A stretch of DNA of 28,083 bases from CAYQQJ01 sp964515945 (GTDB lineage: Bacteria > Pseudomonadota > Gammaproteobacteria > Pseudomonadales > Cellvibrionaceae). This document shows, in pieces, positions 14,366 through 22,662 of the stretch. The stretch is from NCBI GenBank assembly GCA_964515945.1, contig CAZEWY010000021.1, forward strand, positions 1-28,083, read 5' to 3'. The position numbers and the translations under genes were made by a program. The notes beneath the pieces are model-generated. The model was given only the letters and a program-made list of their open reading frames with translations, searched no databases and was not told the origin of the DNA. Position 1 is the first letter of the stretch; each line of letters begins with the position of its first letter.

Positions 14366-16096
14366 ATGACTGATAATAATATGGCGGCCCTTGTAAAAGC
14401 GGGTCCGAGCAGTTGGAATGAATGGAAGTCATCCTCATCCAAGGAACTTCGTATACTCGACGGCATCCAGCTCACGGACCTGGAGCTGAAAGGCATCGAT
14501 TTTTCCGGCCTGTCAATGCAGCGCTCGCGTATCAATGGCTGCAATCTGCGCAGTGCCAAATTCATTGCCTCCAACCTTAGTCATTCCGATCTGCGCAGAA
14601 ATGATTTTTCCGGAACCCGTTTTATTGCCGCAACCCTGGATGGCGCCGACCTCTCGGACTCCAATCTGACCGGAGCCAGTTTTTTGACGGCTTCGGTGCG
14701 CGGCGCGAAGCTGGCGCGACTTGATTTTCGTGGACATGATCTGCGCAGTCTGGATCTGCGCGATACTTCCCTTGCCGGCAGCAACCTGACGAGCCAGATG
14801 TTCGCCAACATGGACCTTTCGGGTGTCGATCTAAGTGGCGCTGACTTGGGCGGTGCCGATCTCAGCAACGCCAATCTTTCGCGGGCCAACCTGAACAACG
14901 CCAACCTCTCTGGCGCCCGTCTGCAAGGGGCGAACTTTCGCGGCGCCAACCTCGAAGAAGTGGATCTGCGCGGACAGGATCTGAGCGGCGCGGATTTCGA
15001 AGATGCCAGCCTTAAAAACTGCGACCTTCGCGAAGCCAATCTCAAAGAGGCAAGTCTGGTCAACTGTGATATCAGTGGCAGCCGCCTGTGGAAAATTCAG
15101 GCGCGAAACTGGAATATCGCCGGTATCAAATGCCGCGATGCGTATTGGGAAAAATCCGGGACCATCAAGACCCAATATCGCAATCGGGAATTCGAGCGAA
15201 TCTACGCCGAAAACCCCACCATAGAATTGCGCTATCCATACCGCTTGATGGGGACCGAACTGGTAACCCTGCCCATTTTCATCGAGCATCTTGAAGCAAC
15301 TTTTTGGGGAATTGACCTGCGGCTCAAGGCGGTGGAGGAAGTTGCCGGCGGCACACGCGTGACGCTGGTGATCGATGAGCGGGGCAAGCACAGCCCATCC
15401 GAACTTCAGGAAGAATTGCAGAATGAAGCAACGAAAATACAAATGGCGCAACTATCCCTCAGGCGCAACACCCTTCTACAGGGGCAATTGAAAGAAGAAC
15501 TGGCGAATATCAAAGAAAAATTCTGGCCACGTTTACTGGAGCTTTCCGCCGATTATGAACGCGAACATGTTCGCAACCTCACGGTGGTCTTCATGGACCT
15601 CAAGGGCTTTTCCCAATGGGCCGACGATGAGCTCTCTGACAAGCTCAGCCTGTTCCGGGGCCTGATAAAGCCCATTCTCAACAAATGGCAGGCGGGTTAT
15701 CCCAATATGGAAGGCGACTCCCTGCGTGTCACCTTCCGCAATGCCGCCGCGGGCCTCGCCTGCGCCTGCACCATGCGCGGTGTTTTAAGTGCAGCGGGTT
15801 TTGAAGTGCGGATCGGCGTGGAACTGGGCGAGGTGACGGTGATCCACAATGAAATTACGGATATTTCGGATCTGGAAGGTAACTCCATCAGCATGGCGGC
15901 GCGACTGGAAAAAATTGCCGCTCCCGGGCAGGTACTCGCCACGGAAAAAATACGACATTATGCCGACCACAACGGACTATTCGAATTTACGCCCATAAAG
16001 GCGGCGCTGGGGAAAAACATCGGCAAAAAATCTGCCGGCGACATCATAGAGTGCTACGCGGTCACCATGAACCCGGCGGCCCATGACGGCATATAA
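14366..16096 (+). CDS. Pentapeptide-repeat protein fused to a class III nucleotide-cyclase-like domain
   Basis: A 576-residue cytoplasmic protein with no signal or membrane helix. Residues about 33-240 are some forty A(D/N)LSx-type pentapeptide repeats, forming a right-handed quadrilateral beta-helix. An unassigned alpha/beta region follows (about 285-340), then a coiled coil (about 345-395). Residues about 403-568 form a class III adenylate/guanylate cyclase homology domain: VVFMDLKGF (metal Asp411), MEGDSL (metal Asp451), IGVELGEVTV and NSISMAARLEKIAAPGQVLA (Arg513). The usual transition-state Asn is Ser509, and the usual base-selecting Lys four residues before the second Asp is Asn447. Nucleotide binding is therefore plausible, but product and activity are open. 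The ATG at 14366 has GGAG 7 bases upstream; an in-frame GTG at 14300 has none. The chitinase-like gene begins 31 bases downstream, suggesting one transcript. Confidence 0.85.
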   Translation: MTDNNMAALVKAGPSSWNEWKSSSSKELRILDGIQLTDLELKGIDFSGLSMQRSRINGCNLRSAKFIASNLSHSDLRRNDFSGTRFIAATLDGADLSDSNLTGASFLTASVRGAKLARLDFRGHDLRSLDLRDTSLAGSNLTSQMFANMDLSGVDLSGADLGGADLSNANLSRANLNNANLSGARLQGANFRGANLEEVDLRGQDLSGADFEDASLKNCDLREANLKEASLVNCDISGSRLWKIQARNWNIAGIKCRDAYWEKSGTIKTQYRNREFERIYAENPTIELRYPYRLMGTELVTLPIFIEHLEATFWGIDLRLKAVEEVAGGTRVTLVIDERGKHSPSELQEELQNEATKIQMAQLSLRRNTLLQGQLKEELANIKEKFWPRLLELSADYEREHVRNLTVVFMDLKGFSQWADDELSDKLSLFRGLIKPILNKWQAGYPNMEGDSLRVTFRNAAAGLACACTMRGVLSAAGFEVRIGVELGEVTVIHNEITDISDLEGNSISMAARLEKIAAPGQVLATEKIRHYADHNGLFEFTPIKAALGKNIGKKSAGDIIECYAVTMNPAAHDGI

Positions 16097-16127
16097 ACTG
16101 GAAAGATCAGAACCAGCAGGAGACCCC

Positions 16128-17261
16128 ATGACGCTATCCTACGGAAAAAGACTCTCGATGATTTGCCTCGGCGTTCTGCTGCTGGCATGCGGCAGAACGA
16201 CAAGCCAGGATGCAGCACCTGAAATTGCAGCTGTTGATGACAGCCTGGCCGTAGTCGCCTACTACACCGGCGACGCTACGGATCTGGAGCGCTACGACTT
16301 CAGCAAGCTTACCCATGTCATCTACAGCTTTGTGCATCTGGACGGAAATCGTCTGAGCTTTGATAACCCCGAATCCCGCGAGGCATACCAGCGGTTGGTG
16401 GCACTCAAGGGCGATTACCCGCAACTCAAGGTTATGTTTGCGCTCGGAGGGTGGGGCGGCTGTGAAACCTGTTCGCAGGTCTTCAGTAGCCCGCAAAATC
16501 GCCAGGTTTTCGCTCAATCCACCTTGGAATTACTTCAAAGCAATGGTGGCGACGGCCTGGATCTGGACTGGGAGTATCCCGCTATCGAAGGCTTCCCCGG
16601 CCATGCCTACAAGGCTGAAGATACGGAGAATTTTACGGCTCTGGTGACGGCCCTGCGCGAGACCCTGGGCTCTGAATACCTGCTGACGTTTGCCGCCGGC
16701 GGTTTTGACCAGTTTCTCCACGACTCGGTGGACTGGAAGGCGGTGATGCCGTTGGTGGACCACGTTAACCTGATGTCTTATGATCTGGTCAATGGCTTCA
16801 GCCGGGTTACCGGCCACCATACGCCCCTCTACTCCACCGATGCCCAGTACAACTCCACGGACAACGCCGTCAGCTATCTCCTGTCCCAGGGTGTGCCACC
16901 CGACAAGATCGTCATAGGCGCGGCTTTTTACTCCCGGGTATGGGAACAGGTGGCGCCGGACAACAATGGTCTCTATCAGGCCGGTGTTCATGTTCCCGGC
17001 CTGCCTTTCTCGGAGATACCCACGAGCTATACGGAGGCGGAGGGGTGGCAAACTCTGTGGGACGACGTGGCCATGGCGCCCTATGCCTACCACAGCGGGA
17101 AAAAGCGCTTCGCGACTTTCGACAATATGCGCTCGGTCACCCTCAAGACCCGCTACGCCAAACAGCGCCAATTGCGCGGCATCATGTTCTGGCAACTCCC
17201 GGGCGACAGCGATCAGGGAGCCCTCGTGGACGCGATTTACGCCGAAAAAATGCGACGCTGA
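16128..17261 (+). CDS. Glycoside hydrolase family 18 (chitinase-like) lipoprotein
   Basis: A 377-residue secreted hydrolase. The N terminus MTLSYGKRLSMICLGVLLLAC has a lipobox (LLAC, Cys21), so it is expected to be lipid-anchored; Gly at +2 predicts the outer membrane. The mature enzyme is a GH18 TIM barrel: beta-1 VVAYYTG, beta-3 FALGGWGG, the full catalytic motif DGLDLDWEYP (Asp142, Asp145, Asp147, Glu149, with Glu149 as proton donor), MSYDL on beta-6 and GIMFWQLPGD on beta-8. All catalytic residues are present, so hydrolysis of chitin or a related N-acetylglucosamine polymer is likely. No carbohydrate-binding module is attached. The ATG at 16128 has AGGAGA upstream; a start at 16083 would overlap the previous gene and bury the signal peptide. 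It probably shares a transcript with the cyclase-fusion gene. Confidence 0.92.
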   Translation: MTLSYGKRLSMICLGVLLLACGRTTSQDAAPEIAAVDDSLAVVAYYTGDATDLERYDFSKLTHVIYSFVHLDGNRLSFDNPESREAYQRLVALKGDYPQLKVMFALGGWGGCETCSQVFSSPQNRQVFAQSTLELLQSNGGDGLDLDWEYPAIEGFPGHAYKAEDTENFTALVTALRETLGSEYLLTFAAGGFDQFLHDSVDWKAVMPLVDHVNLMSYDLVNGFSRVTGHHTPLYSTDAQYNSTDNAVSYLLSQGVPPDKIVIGAAFYSRVWEQVAPDNNGLYQAGVHVPGLPFSEIPTSYTEAEGWQTLWDDVAMAPYAYHSGKKRFATFDNMRSVTLKTRYAKQRQLRGIMFWQLPGDSDQGALVDAIYAEKMRR

Positions 17262-17340
17262 CACTTCGATGTCACCGCAAGCGGCGCCTGTTGATGGCTG
17301 AACCTTCCGTGTTGCGAGGCGGTCAGGTTTGGACTAGAGT

Positions 17341-17366
17341 CAAAGAGCGGCAAGGGTTGCTCTTTG
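17341..17366 (+). other. Hairpin in the leader of the solute-binding protein gene
   Basis: CAAAGAGC (17341-17348) pairs perfectly with GCTCTTTG (17359-17366) around a 10-base loop containing AAGGG. It ends 12 bases before the ATG of the next gene. It may be a weak terminator for the chitinase gene or may hide a ribosome-binding sequence; no long T run follows. Confidence 0.4.
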
Positions 17367-17378
17367 AGAATAAAAGCC

Positions 17379-18299
17379 ATGACATCCTCTTTACGATTCC
17401 ACAGTTTCGGTTTTGCCATTCCAGGATGCGCGTCCGCCTGTCAGCGAATTGCGCTTGCCGTGTGCTTGGCTGTCGCGAGCCTTTCCGCAACGGCGATGGA
17501 AATTGTGCACAATCACTCGACGGCTCCCAAGGAGCAGTTGGCGCTGGAGATCCTCAAGCTGGTATTGGCCCATGATCCACAGGGCAGGGATTACACATTT
17601 CGCGCATTGAGCGAAAATGTGGATGAAGGCCGTCTGGTGCAGATGATCAATGATGGCGTGGTCAATGTCATGTGGGCCGGTACTCAGGCCCGGTATGAGC
17701 AGGCCATGCGCCCCATCCGCATTCCCATGTTCAAGGGCATGCTGGGCCACAGAATTTTTATTATCCGGGAGGGCGATCAGCCGAAGTTCGATGCCGTCGA
17801 GACCTTGGATGATCTGAAGCAAATTCCCCTCGGCCAGGGCCGGTTCTGGGGCGATACCACCATTCTCAGGCACAGCGGCTTCAATGTCATCACAGCGGTT
17901 AAGTATGAAGGCCTGTTCCACATGCTCGACGGTGGTCGGTTCGATTATTTTCCGCGCGCCATTCATGAACCCTGGACGGAATTGCAAACCCATAGCGAGC
18001 TGGACTTGACGGTGGAGAAAAATATTCTGCTGATCTACCCCTTCGCCATGTATTTTTTTGTTGCCAAGGATAATGTCGAACTCGCCGAAACCATTCGCGC
18101 GGGATTTCTAGCCGCCATAGAGGACGGTAGCTACGACAAACTCTTCTTCAGCCATCCTGTTATCAAGACAGCCCTCGAAAAATCCCGGTTGCAGGAGCGC
18201 AAAATATTCCGTATTCCCAATCCCGAATTTGCCAAGGATACCCTGCCCGACAGCCTCTGGCTGGATATCGGGAACCTCCGGTCGTCCTCCTCTCCATAG
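17379..18299 (+). CDS. Periplasmic solute-binding protein, SBP_bac_3-like, function unknown
   Basis: A 306-residue exported protein with an N-terminal signal (RIALAVCLAVASLSATA, cleavage after about residue 39). The mature part starts MEIVHNHS and resembles family 3 extracellular solute-binding proteins by its two-lobe pattern: LALEILKLVLAH, the INDGVVNVMWAGT strand-turn, PLGQGRFWGDTTIL, the GLFHMLDGGRFDYFPRA hinge-like stretch and a C-terminal helix rich in charge. No permease or ATPase gene lies nearby, so a stand-alone sensor or binding role is more likely than an ABC importer. The PAS-GGDEF-EAL gene follows on the same strand, which suggests, without proof, a signalling link. A TTG at 17364 with AAGGG upstream is an alternative start. 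The ligand cannot be predicted. Confidence 0.75.
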   Translation: MTSSLRFHSFGFAIPGCASACQRIALAVCLAVASLSATAMEIVHNHSTAPKEQLALEILKLVLAHDPQGRDYTFRALSENVDEGRLVQMINDGVVNVMWAGTQARYEQAMRPIRIPMFKGMLGHRIFIIREGDQPKFDAVETLDDLKQIPLGQGRFWGDTTILRHSGFNVITAVKYEGLFHMLDGGRFDYFPRAIHEPWTELQTHSELDLTVEKNILLIYPFAMYFFVAKDNVELAETIRAGFLAAIEDGSYDKLFFSHPVIKTALEKSRLQERKIFRIPNPEFAKDTLPDSLWLDIGNLRSSSSP

Positions 18300-18580
18300 C
18301 CCTGCTGACATCCTTCCTGAATTAATTCACCTCCATAGCTATTCGCAACCCCACTGGATTAGCCAGGGCGCGGGGCACTTAGTTGTGGCGCCAGGGTCTG
18401 ATCAAGCTGAAGTGGGTACCTTTGTCTTTACCTGCGAGGCCGCATTTTTCTGAAGTGTAATCTGGCCGCCGCGGAATCTTCCCAAGGATAGTGGCCGCAC
18501 TTTTCATGCCTCAGTATCGGCGGCTTCCCCCGCAATCAATGGGTGGAGGTGCTCTGTCTACCGGATTTGAGAGACTGGAT

Positions 18581-21502
18581 ATGAGCAGGGAAAAGGACAC
18601 AGCGGATCCACGCGCCGGGACCCCGGAGATAGATCCTCCCGAGCTTGAAACAGCGAAAAAGCCCGGGGGTGAAGCGCTGAAGCTCGAGATGCAGCGCCTG
18701 GAGAGGGCGGAAGCTCAGGCGCAACTGGGTAGCTGGGAGTTTGAGGTGGCAGGGGATCAGCGCTGGTGGTCAGCCCAGATGCGCCGGCTGCTGTATTTTG
18801 ATCCCGCGGAAGACGTGCCCTCCACCGAAGATTATCTCGCTCATGTGCATCGGGAAGACCGCGGCTATGTGCTGGAGGCACTGAGACATATGGAAAAGGG
18901 GGAACTCCCTGTGGAGCGGGAATTTCGCACCAATCCGGAAGTCGGACCCATGCGTTATCTGGTGCCGACGGTGGCAATGGAGATAGATGCCGAAGGGCGT
19001 CCGCTGCGGTTTACCGGTACGCTGCGCGATGTCACGCATCGGCGCCACGCCGAGGCCATCCACCGAAAGAACGAAAATTTGCTGGATATCGCCAGTCGCG
19101 CCGCGCGGCTAGGTGGCTGGAGTTTTGATCGGGAGTCGAACAAGGTCGACTGGTCGGACGAAATGTGTGAAATTCACGGTCTTCCGCCAGGAACCTCACC
19201 CAGCGTCGATGCCGCTTTCAATTTCGTGGCGCCGGAGTATCGGGTGCTGATAGAGAAGAAATTCACGGCCTGCGTTCGCCAGGGCACTCCGTTTGATGAG
19301 GAACTGATCATTACCACGGTCAGCGGAGAACGCCGCTGGGTCAGATCCATTGCCCACCCCATCCGCGACCCGCAAGGAACCGTGGTCGGTGTTCAAGGCG
19401 CCTTCCAGGATATCACCGCGAAAAAGGCGTCGGAAGCGGAAATTCACCGGCTGAACAATCAAATTATCCAGACCCTGGAATCCATCACCGATGCCTTTGT
19501 GACGCTGGATAAAAATGGCTGTTTCACGTATCTCAACAGGGAGGCGGAACGAGTACTGAATCGCAGCCGAGTGCAATTGCTGGGGAAGAATGTCTGGGAC
19601 GAATTTGGCGATGCCTTGGGTACCTTGTTTGAGCAGGAATACAGGCGCGCGGTCAAAGAGCAATGCACGGTCACCTTTGAGGAATTCCTGCCGTCTCAAA
19701 ATGCGTGGCTGGAAGTTCGCACTTATCCGTCGGATGAGGGCGTCGTCGTTTATTTTCGCGATCTGTCGGAACACAAAAAAGCCGAGAAATACCTGCAAGA
19801 GGCGCAGGAACGCACGCGCCTGATTATAGAGATGGCGCTGGATGCCATAGTCACCATGGATGGAGACAGCAGGATCATTGGCTGGAACAAACAGGCCGAA
19901 CTCGTTTTCGGATGGTCCGCGGAAGAGGTCATTGGCCGAATTCTGCCGGAAACAATTATTCCCGAGCGCTACCGGAAAAAGCACCGGCAGGGTGTGCGGC
20001 ATTTTTTTGAGACTGGCGAAGGCATTCTGTTGAACCGTCGCGTCGAGATCTCAGCACTGCATCGCGATGGTCGCGAGTTTCCCGTTGAACTGGCTATTTC
20101 TGTCTTGAGGTCCCAAGGGGAGGTTACCTTCAGCGCATTTATCAGAGATATTACCGAACGCAAGCGTGCGGAACGGGAAATCAGCAATCTGGCATTCTAT
20201 GATCCACTTACCGACCTCCCCAACCGTCGTCTTCTTGAAGAACAGCTACACCATGCGATAACTTCCAGCGCCCGCCAGGAAGCCCACGGTGCGCTGCTGT
20301 TTATCGATATCGATAATTTCAAAACCCTGAATGACACCCTCGGCCATCAAATCGGCGATCTGCTGTTGCAGGAGGTGGCACATCGACTGCTGAAGTGTGT
20401 TCGGGAGAGCGATATGGTGGCGCGTTTTGCCGGCGATGAATTCGTCGTGATCCTTGAAAATCTCGCTCCTGACAGAGATGAAGCCATTGCCCTTGCCATG
20501 TCGATCAGTGACAAGATCCTGCGCAACCTCGACAGGCCTTACGGTCTCCAGGGTCATGAGCGCCACAGTACCGCCAGTATCGGCGTTACTCTCTTTGGGG
20601 ACGCCGCCAGTGCTGCCACCGGGGAGCTGATGAAACAGGCGGATCTCGCGCTCTATCAAGCCAAGAGTGCGGGGCGCAACAAGGTTCATTTTTTCGATCC
20701 CCAGGCCCAGATCGACATTATCGCTCGCGCGGGACTCGAGACTTTGCTGCGTGATGCCGTTGCCAAAGGCGAGTTGCACCTGTATTACCAGCCGCAGATT
20801 AACAGCCATGGACGCCTTATTGGCGCTGAGGCCTTGCTCCGGTGGAATAACCGGGAGCAGGGGGAAATATCCCCGGCTGAGTTTATTCCCCTGGCTGAAA
20901 GCTCGGATCTTATCCAGCCCATTGGCGACTTCGTTCTTGATCGTGCCTGCCATCAATTGGCTCTTTTTGCCAGAGACCGCGCAACCGCCAATTTCAGGAT
21001 CTCGGTTAATATCAGCGCGCGTCAGTTCCACCACCCCGATTTTGTCACACGGGTCAGGCAGACGCTGGATCGAACGGGTGCCGACCCCGGTAAGCTCAAG
21101 CTGGAGCTTACTGAAACCATTCTCGTCGACAATATCGACGATACCATCGTCAAGATGACGGCGCTCAAGATCGAAGGCATAAGCTTTTCGCTCGACGATT
21201 TCGGCACCGGTTATTCCTCGCTCTATTATCTGAAACGCCTGCCCCTCGATGAGCTGAAAATCGATCAGGGCTTTGTGCGCGATGTCTATAGGGACCCGAA
21301 TGACGCCGCTATTGTCCGGGCCATACTGGTCATGGCCAAGAGTCTTGGCCTTCACGTTATCGCTGAAGGCGTGGAAACCGAGGACAGCCGCCGGTTTCTG
21401 GACCGCAATGGCTGCCGGGCCTATCAGGGCCACCTTTTCAGCCCACCTCTCCCGATCAACCAGTTCTGTTCCTATATCCAGCAGCACCCGGCCAGCCATT
21501 GA
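18581..21502 (+). CDS. PAS-PAS-PAS-PAS-GGDEF-EAL cyclic-di-GMP signalling protein
   Basis: A 973-residue cytoplasmic protein without membrane helices, combining sensing and cyclic-di-GMP turnover. Four PAS domains lie at about 45-155, 168-283, 293-400 and 412-530, the first two with PAC-type ends (RDVTHRR, QDITAKK). The GGDEF domain (about 535-705) has the active-site motif as RFAGDEF (617-621) and an intact RxxD inhibitory site, RESD (608-611), exactly five residues before it. The EAL domain (about 715-965) keeps EALLRW, NISARQF, ELTE, DDFGTGYSSL, KIDQGFV and AEGVET, so phosphodiesterase activity is expected; the cyclase half may be active or serve as a GTP or c-di-GMP sensor. The start is uncertain: ATG 18581 follows a GAGAG, while GTG 18491 and ATG 18506 and 18539 are in frame and would add up to 30 residues lacking domain features. 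Confidence 0.9.
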   Translation: MSREKDTADPRAGTPEIDPPELETAKKPGGEALKLEMQRLERAEAQAQLGSWEFEVAGDQRWWSAQMRRLLYFDPAEDVPSTEDYLAHVHREDRGYVLEALRHMEKGELPVEREFRTNPEVGPMRYLVPTVAMEIDAEGRPLRFTGTLRDVTHRRHAEAIHRKNENLLDIASRAARLGGWSFDRESNKVDWSDEMCEIHGLPPGTSPSVDAAFNFVAPEYRVLIEKKFTACVRQGTPFDEELIITTVSGERRWVRSIAHPIRDPQGTVVGVQGAFQDITAKKASEAEIHRLNNQIIQTLESITDAFVTLDKNGCFTYLNREAERVLNRSRVQLLGKNVWDEFGDALGTLFEQEYRRAVKEQCTVTFEEFLPSQNAWLEVRTYPSDEGVVVYFRDLSEHKKAEKYLQEAQERTRLIIEMALDAIVTMDGDSRIIGWNKQAELVFGWSAEEVIGRILPETIIPERYRKKHRQGVRHFFETGEGILLNRRVEISALHRDGREFPVELAISVLRSQGEVTFSAFIRDITERKRAEREISNLAFYDPLTDLPNRRLLEEQLHHAITSSARQEAHGALLFIDIDNFKTLNDTLGHQIGDLLLQEVAHRLLKCVRESDMVARFAGDEFVVILENLAPDRDEAIALAMSISDKILRNLDRPYGLQGHERHSTASIGVTLFGDAASAATGELMKQADLALYQAKSAGRNKVHFFDPQAQIDIIARAGLETLLRDAVAKGELHLYYQPQINSHGRLIGAEALLRWNNREQGEISPAEFIPLAESSDLIQPIGDFVLDRACHQLALFARDRATANFRISVNISARQFHHPDFVTRVRQTLDRTGADPGKLKLELTETILVDNIDDTIVKMTALKIEGISFSLDDFGTGYSSLYYLKRLPLDELKIDQGFVRDVYRDPNDAAIVRAILVMAKSLGLHVIAEGVETEDSRRFLDRNGCRAYQGHLFSPPLPINQFCSYIQQHPASH

Positions 21503-21568
21503 ACTCCTGTATGACGGGTATTAGAGCGTAAGCGGCCACTCACGCCCCCCTCTTCCACTCCTGGATTT

Positions 21569-21581
21569 TGTAAAATTTACA
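21569..21581. promoter_or_regulatory. Candidate operator, TGTAA-N3-TTACA palindrome (second copy)
   Basis: TGTAAAATTTACA is a perfect dyad with the same half-sites and spacing as the inner part of 13504-13518. It lies 258 bases upstream of the assumed start of the FN3-like protein gene and 31 bases before the CRP-like site. Confidence 0.3.
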
Positions 21582-21611
21582 TAGACAATCGGCCGGTGCC
21601 CTGCCACAATT

Positions 21612-21627
21612 TGTGAGGTATCGCACA
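21612..21627. promoter_or_regulatory. CRP/Vfr-like binding site
   Basis: TGTGAGGTATCGCACA matches the CRP consensus TGTGA-N6-TCACA at 9 of 10 half-site positions, with AT-rich flanks (AATT before, AAAA after), as in real sites. It lies about 212 bases upstream of the assumed start of the secreted FN3-like protein. Because CRP-family sites are short, binding is a prediction. Confidence 0.5.
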
Positions 21628-21838
21628 AAACCACCCTGTTTCCCTGGACGTACGGCGTTTTATATGTCTTCGGAGAGTGGAGGAGCGGACAGCCGCATGT
21701 CTCGTCGGCTGAGCAGCAAATAAGAAAACAAAACATGGACAGGAGGGCACATCCTGGCGTGCTGCATTCAGCATCGTCATGCCAGGCTCGCTTGAACAGA
21801 ATATGTGGCAAAAATACATTGAGAAAAACGGCGACGTC

Positions 21839-22492
21839 ATGGCACAGCATATCCAGTCGAGCGGCGGTATTGGAATTCACGGTTGGGCACGCCTGCTGCT
21901 AGTGGCGTTTGCGTTTTTTGCGAATCCGGTTTCGGCGGATCTTGATATCTCGGCACCCTCTGACAGAGGCGCCTATACCTTGTCCTGGAGTGCACCGGCA
22001 AAAGGATATTCAACCCTTAAGCAACTTGTGAGTCCGGGCCATTACCAGGTAATAAAAACCGGCACCGAGACATCCAGATCATTTGAAAAAGCACCCGGTG
22101 TTTACCATTACCGACTCGATGAGTACGGATGTTTCTCCAATTGCAGCGTGGTCAAAATCAGCTACGAAAAAGTGCTGGTGCCCCCTCGTATTCCGGACAA
22201 TCTGAGGATTCGAGAGGCTGATGTGGCCGATAACTATATTTTGCGGTGGAATGCTTCACCGGGCGCAAATTTATACGTGCTGCAGGAACGCCGAAACAAT
22301 GGTCCCTGGGCCAATGTCCACACCAGCTCAAATGACAAGATCCTGCTGCCAGTGAAAGGCTCGGGTAACATCAGCTATCGAGTGCGCGCCTGTGGGCCGT
22401 TCATCGGCTGTAGTGGTTACAGTTCAGTGGCATCGATTGGTGTCGGAAATCCGGCGGATGCCGAAGCGCCTTTGGAGATTGCTTCCAAATAA
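21839..22492 (+). CDS. Secreted protein with two fibronectin-III-like modules, function unknown
   Basis: A 217-residue exported protein: signal peptide with hydrophobic core ARLLLVAFAFFANPVSA, cleavage after about residue 33. Two related modules follow, about 34-110 (SDRGAYTLSWSAP ... YHYRLDEYGCFSNCSVV) and about 115-207 (DNYILRWNASPGANLYVLQE ... YRVRACGPFIGCSGYSSVA). Each has the Y-x-L-x-W start and ends with a Y-R-(V/L) strand and a Cys pair (C-x3-C or C-x5-C), which look like local disulfides in the periplasm. Such modules occur in tandem in large RHS/SpvB-type and cell-surface proteins of this group; here they stand alone with no catalytic domain. Start uncertain: ATG 21839 places the signal best; 21803 and 21779 are alternatives and none has a strong ribosome-binding site. 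I do not recognise a characterised homologue. Confidence 0.72.
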   Translation: MAQHIQSSGGIGIHGWARLLLVAFAFFANPVSADLDISAPSDRGAYTLSWSAPAKGYSTLKQLVSPGHYQVIKTGTETSRSFEKAPGVYHYRLDEYGCFSNCSVVKISYEKVLVPPRIPDNLRIREADVADNYILRWNASPGANLYVLQERRNNGPWANVHTSSNDKILLPVKGSGNISYRVRACGPFIGCSGYSSVASIGVGNPADAEAPLEIASK

Positions 22493-22509
22493 CAGCCTGT
22501 AAATGCTTT

Positions 22510-22533
22510 GCCGGTGGCGGAGTGACCACCGGC
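22510..22533 (+). terminator. Hairpin terminator-like structure before cydA
   Basis: GCCGGTGG (22510-22517) pairs perfectly with CCACCGGC (22526-22533) around an 8-base loop, 18 bases after the stop of the FN3-like gene. The tail TTCTCAT is only weakly T-rich. It probably separates that gene from the cyd operon. Confidence 0.55.
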
Positions 22534-22662
22534 TTCTCATACCTTCCCTCGAATTCATCATATAGCCCGTAATTCCGGCCCTATTACCCATTATTGCTGA
22601 TATAGTGGCGCTTCTGCGGCAGCAGTTCGGATCCTCCCGACACTGTTTATTCAGAGGTGACT

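Larger units (their letters stand above)
21503..21838. other. 336-base intergenic region with two candidate regulatory palindromes
   Basis: No convincing gene is present. It contains a TGTAA-N3-TTACA dyad (21569-21581) and a CRP-like dyad (21612-21627), both listed separately. The stretch 21680-21760 has purine-rich sequence without a recognisable motif. In-frame ATGs at 21779 and 21803 could extend the following gene into this region. Confidence 0.6.

Noticed and set aside
14366..16096. The cyclase fusion as part of a Pycsar/CBASS-like antiphage system
   Set aside because: No TIR, cyclic-nucleotide-binding or membrane effector gene of those systems is adjacent. The divergent two-helix protein at 13574-14128 belongs to a conserved family without a nucleotide-binding domain, and no defence island surrounds it.
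20246..21499. A 417-codon minus-strand reading frame inside the GGDEF-EAL gene
   Set aside because: The + strand frame carries all GGDEF and EAL motifs; the antisense frame is a high-GC shadow.
22585..22610. TATAGT at 22601-22606 as the cydA promoter
   Set aside because: No acceptable -35 lies 16-18 bases upstream, and no ANR/FNR box was found, so I did not list a promoter.
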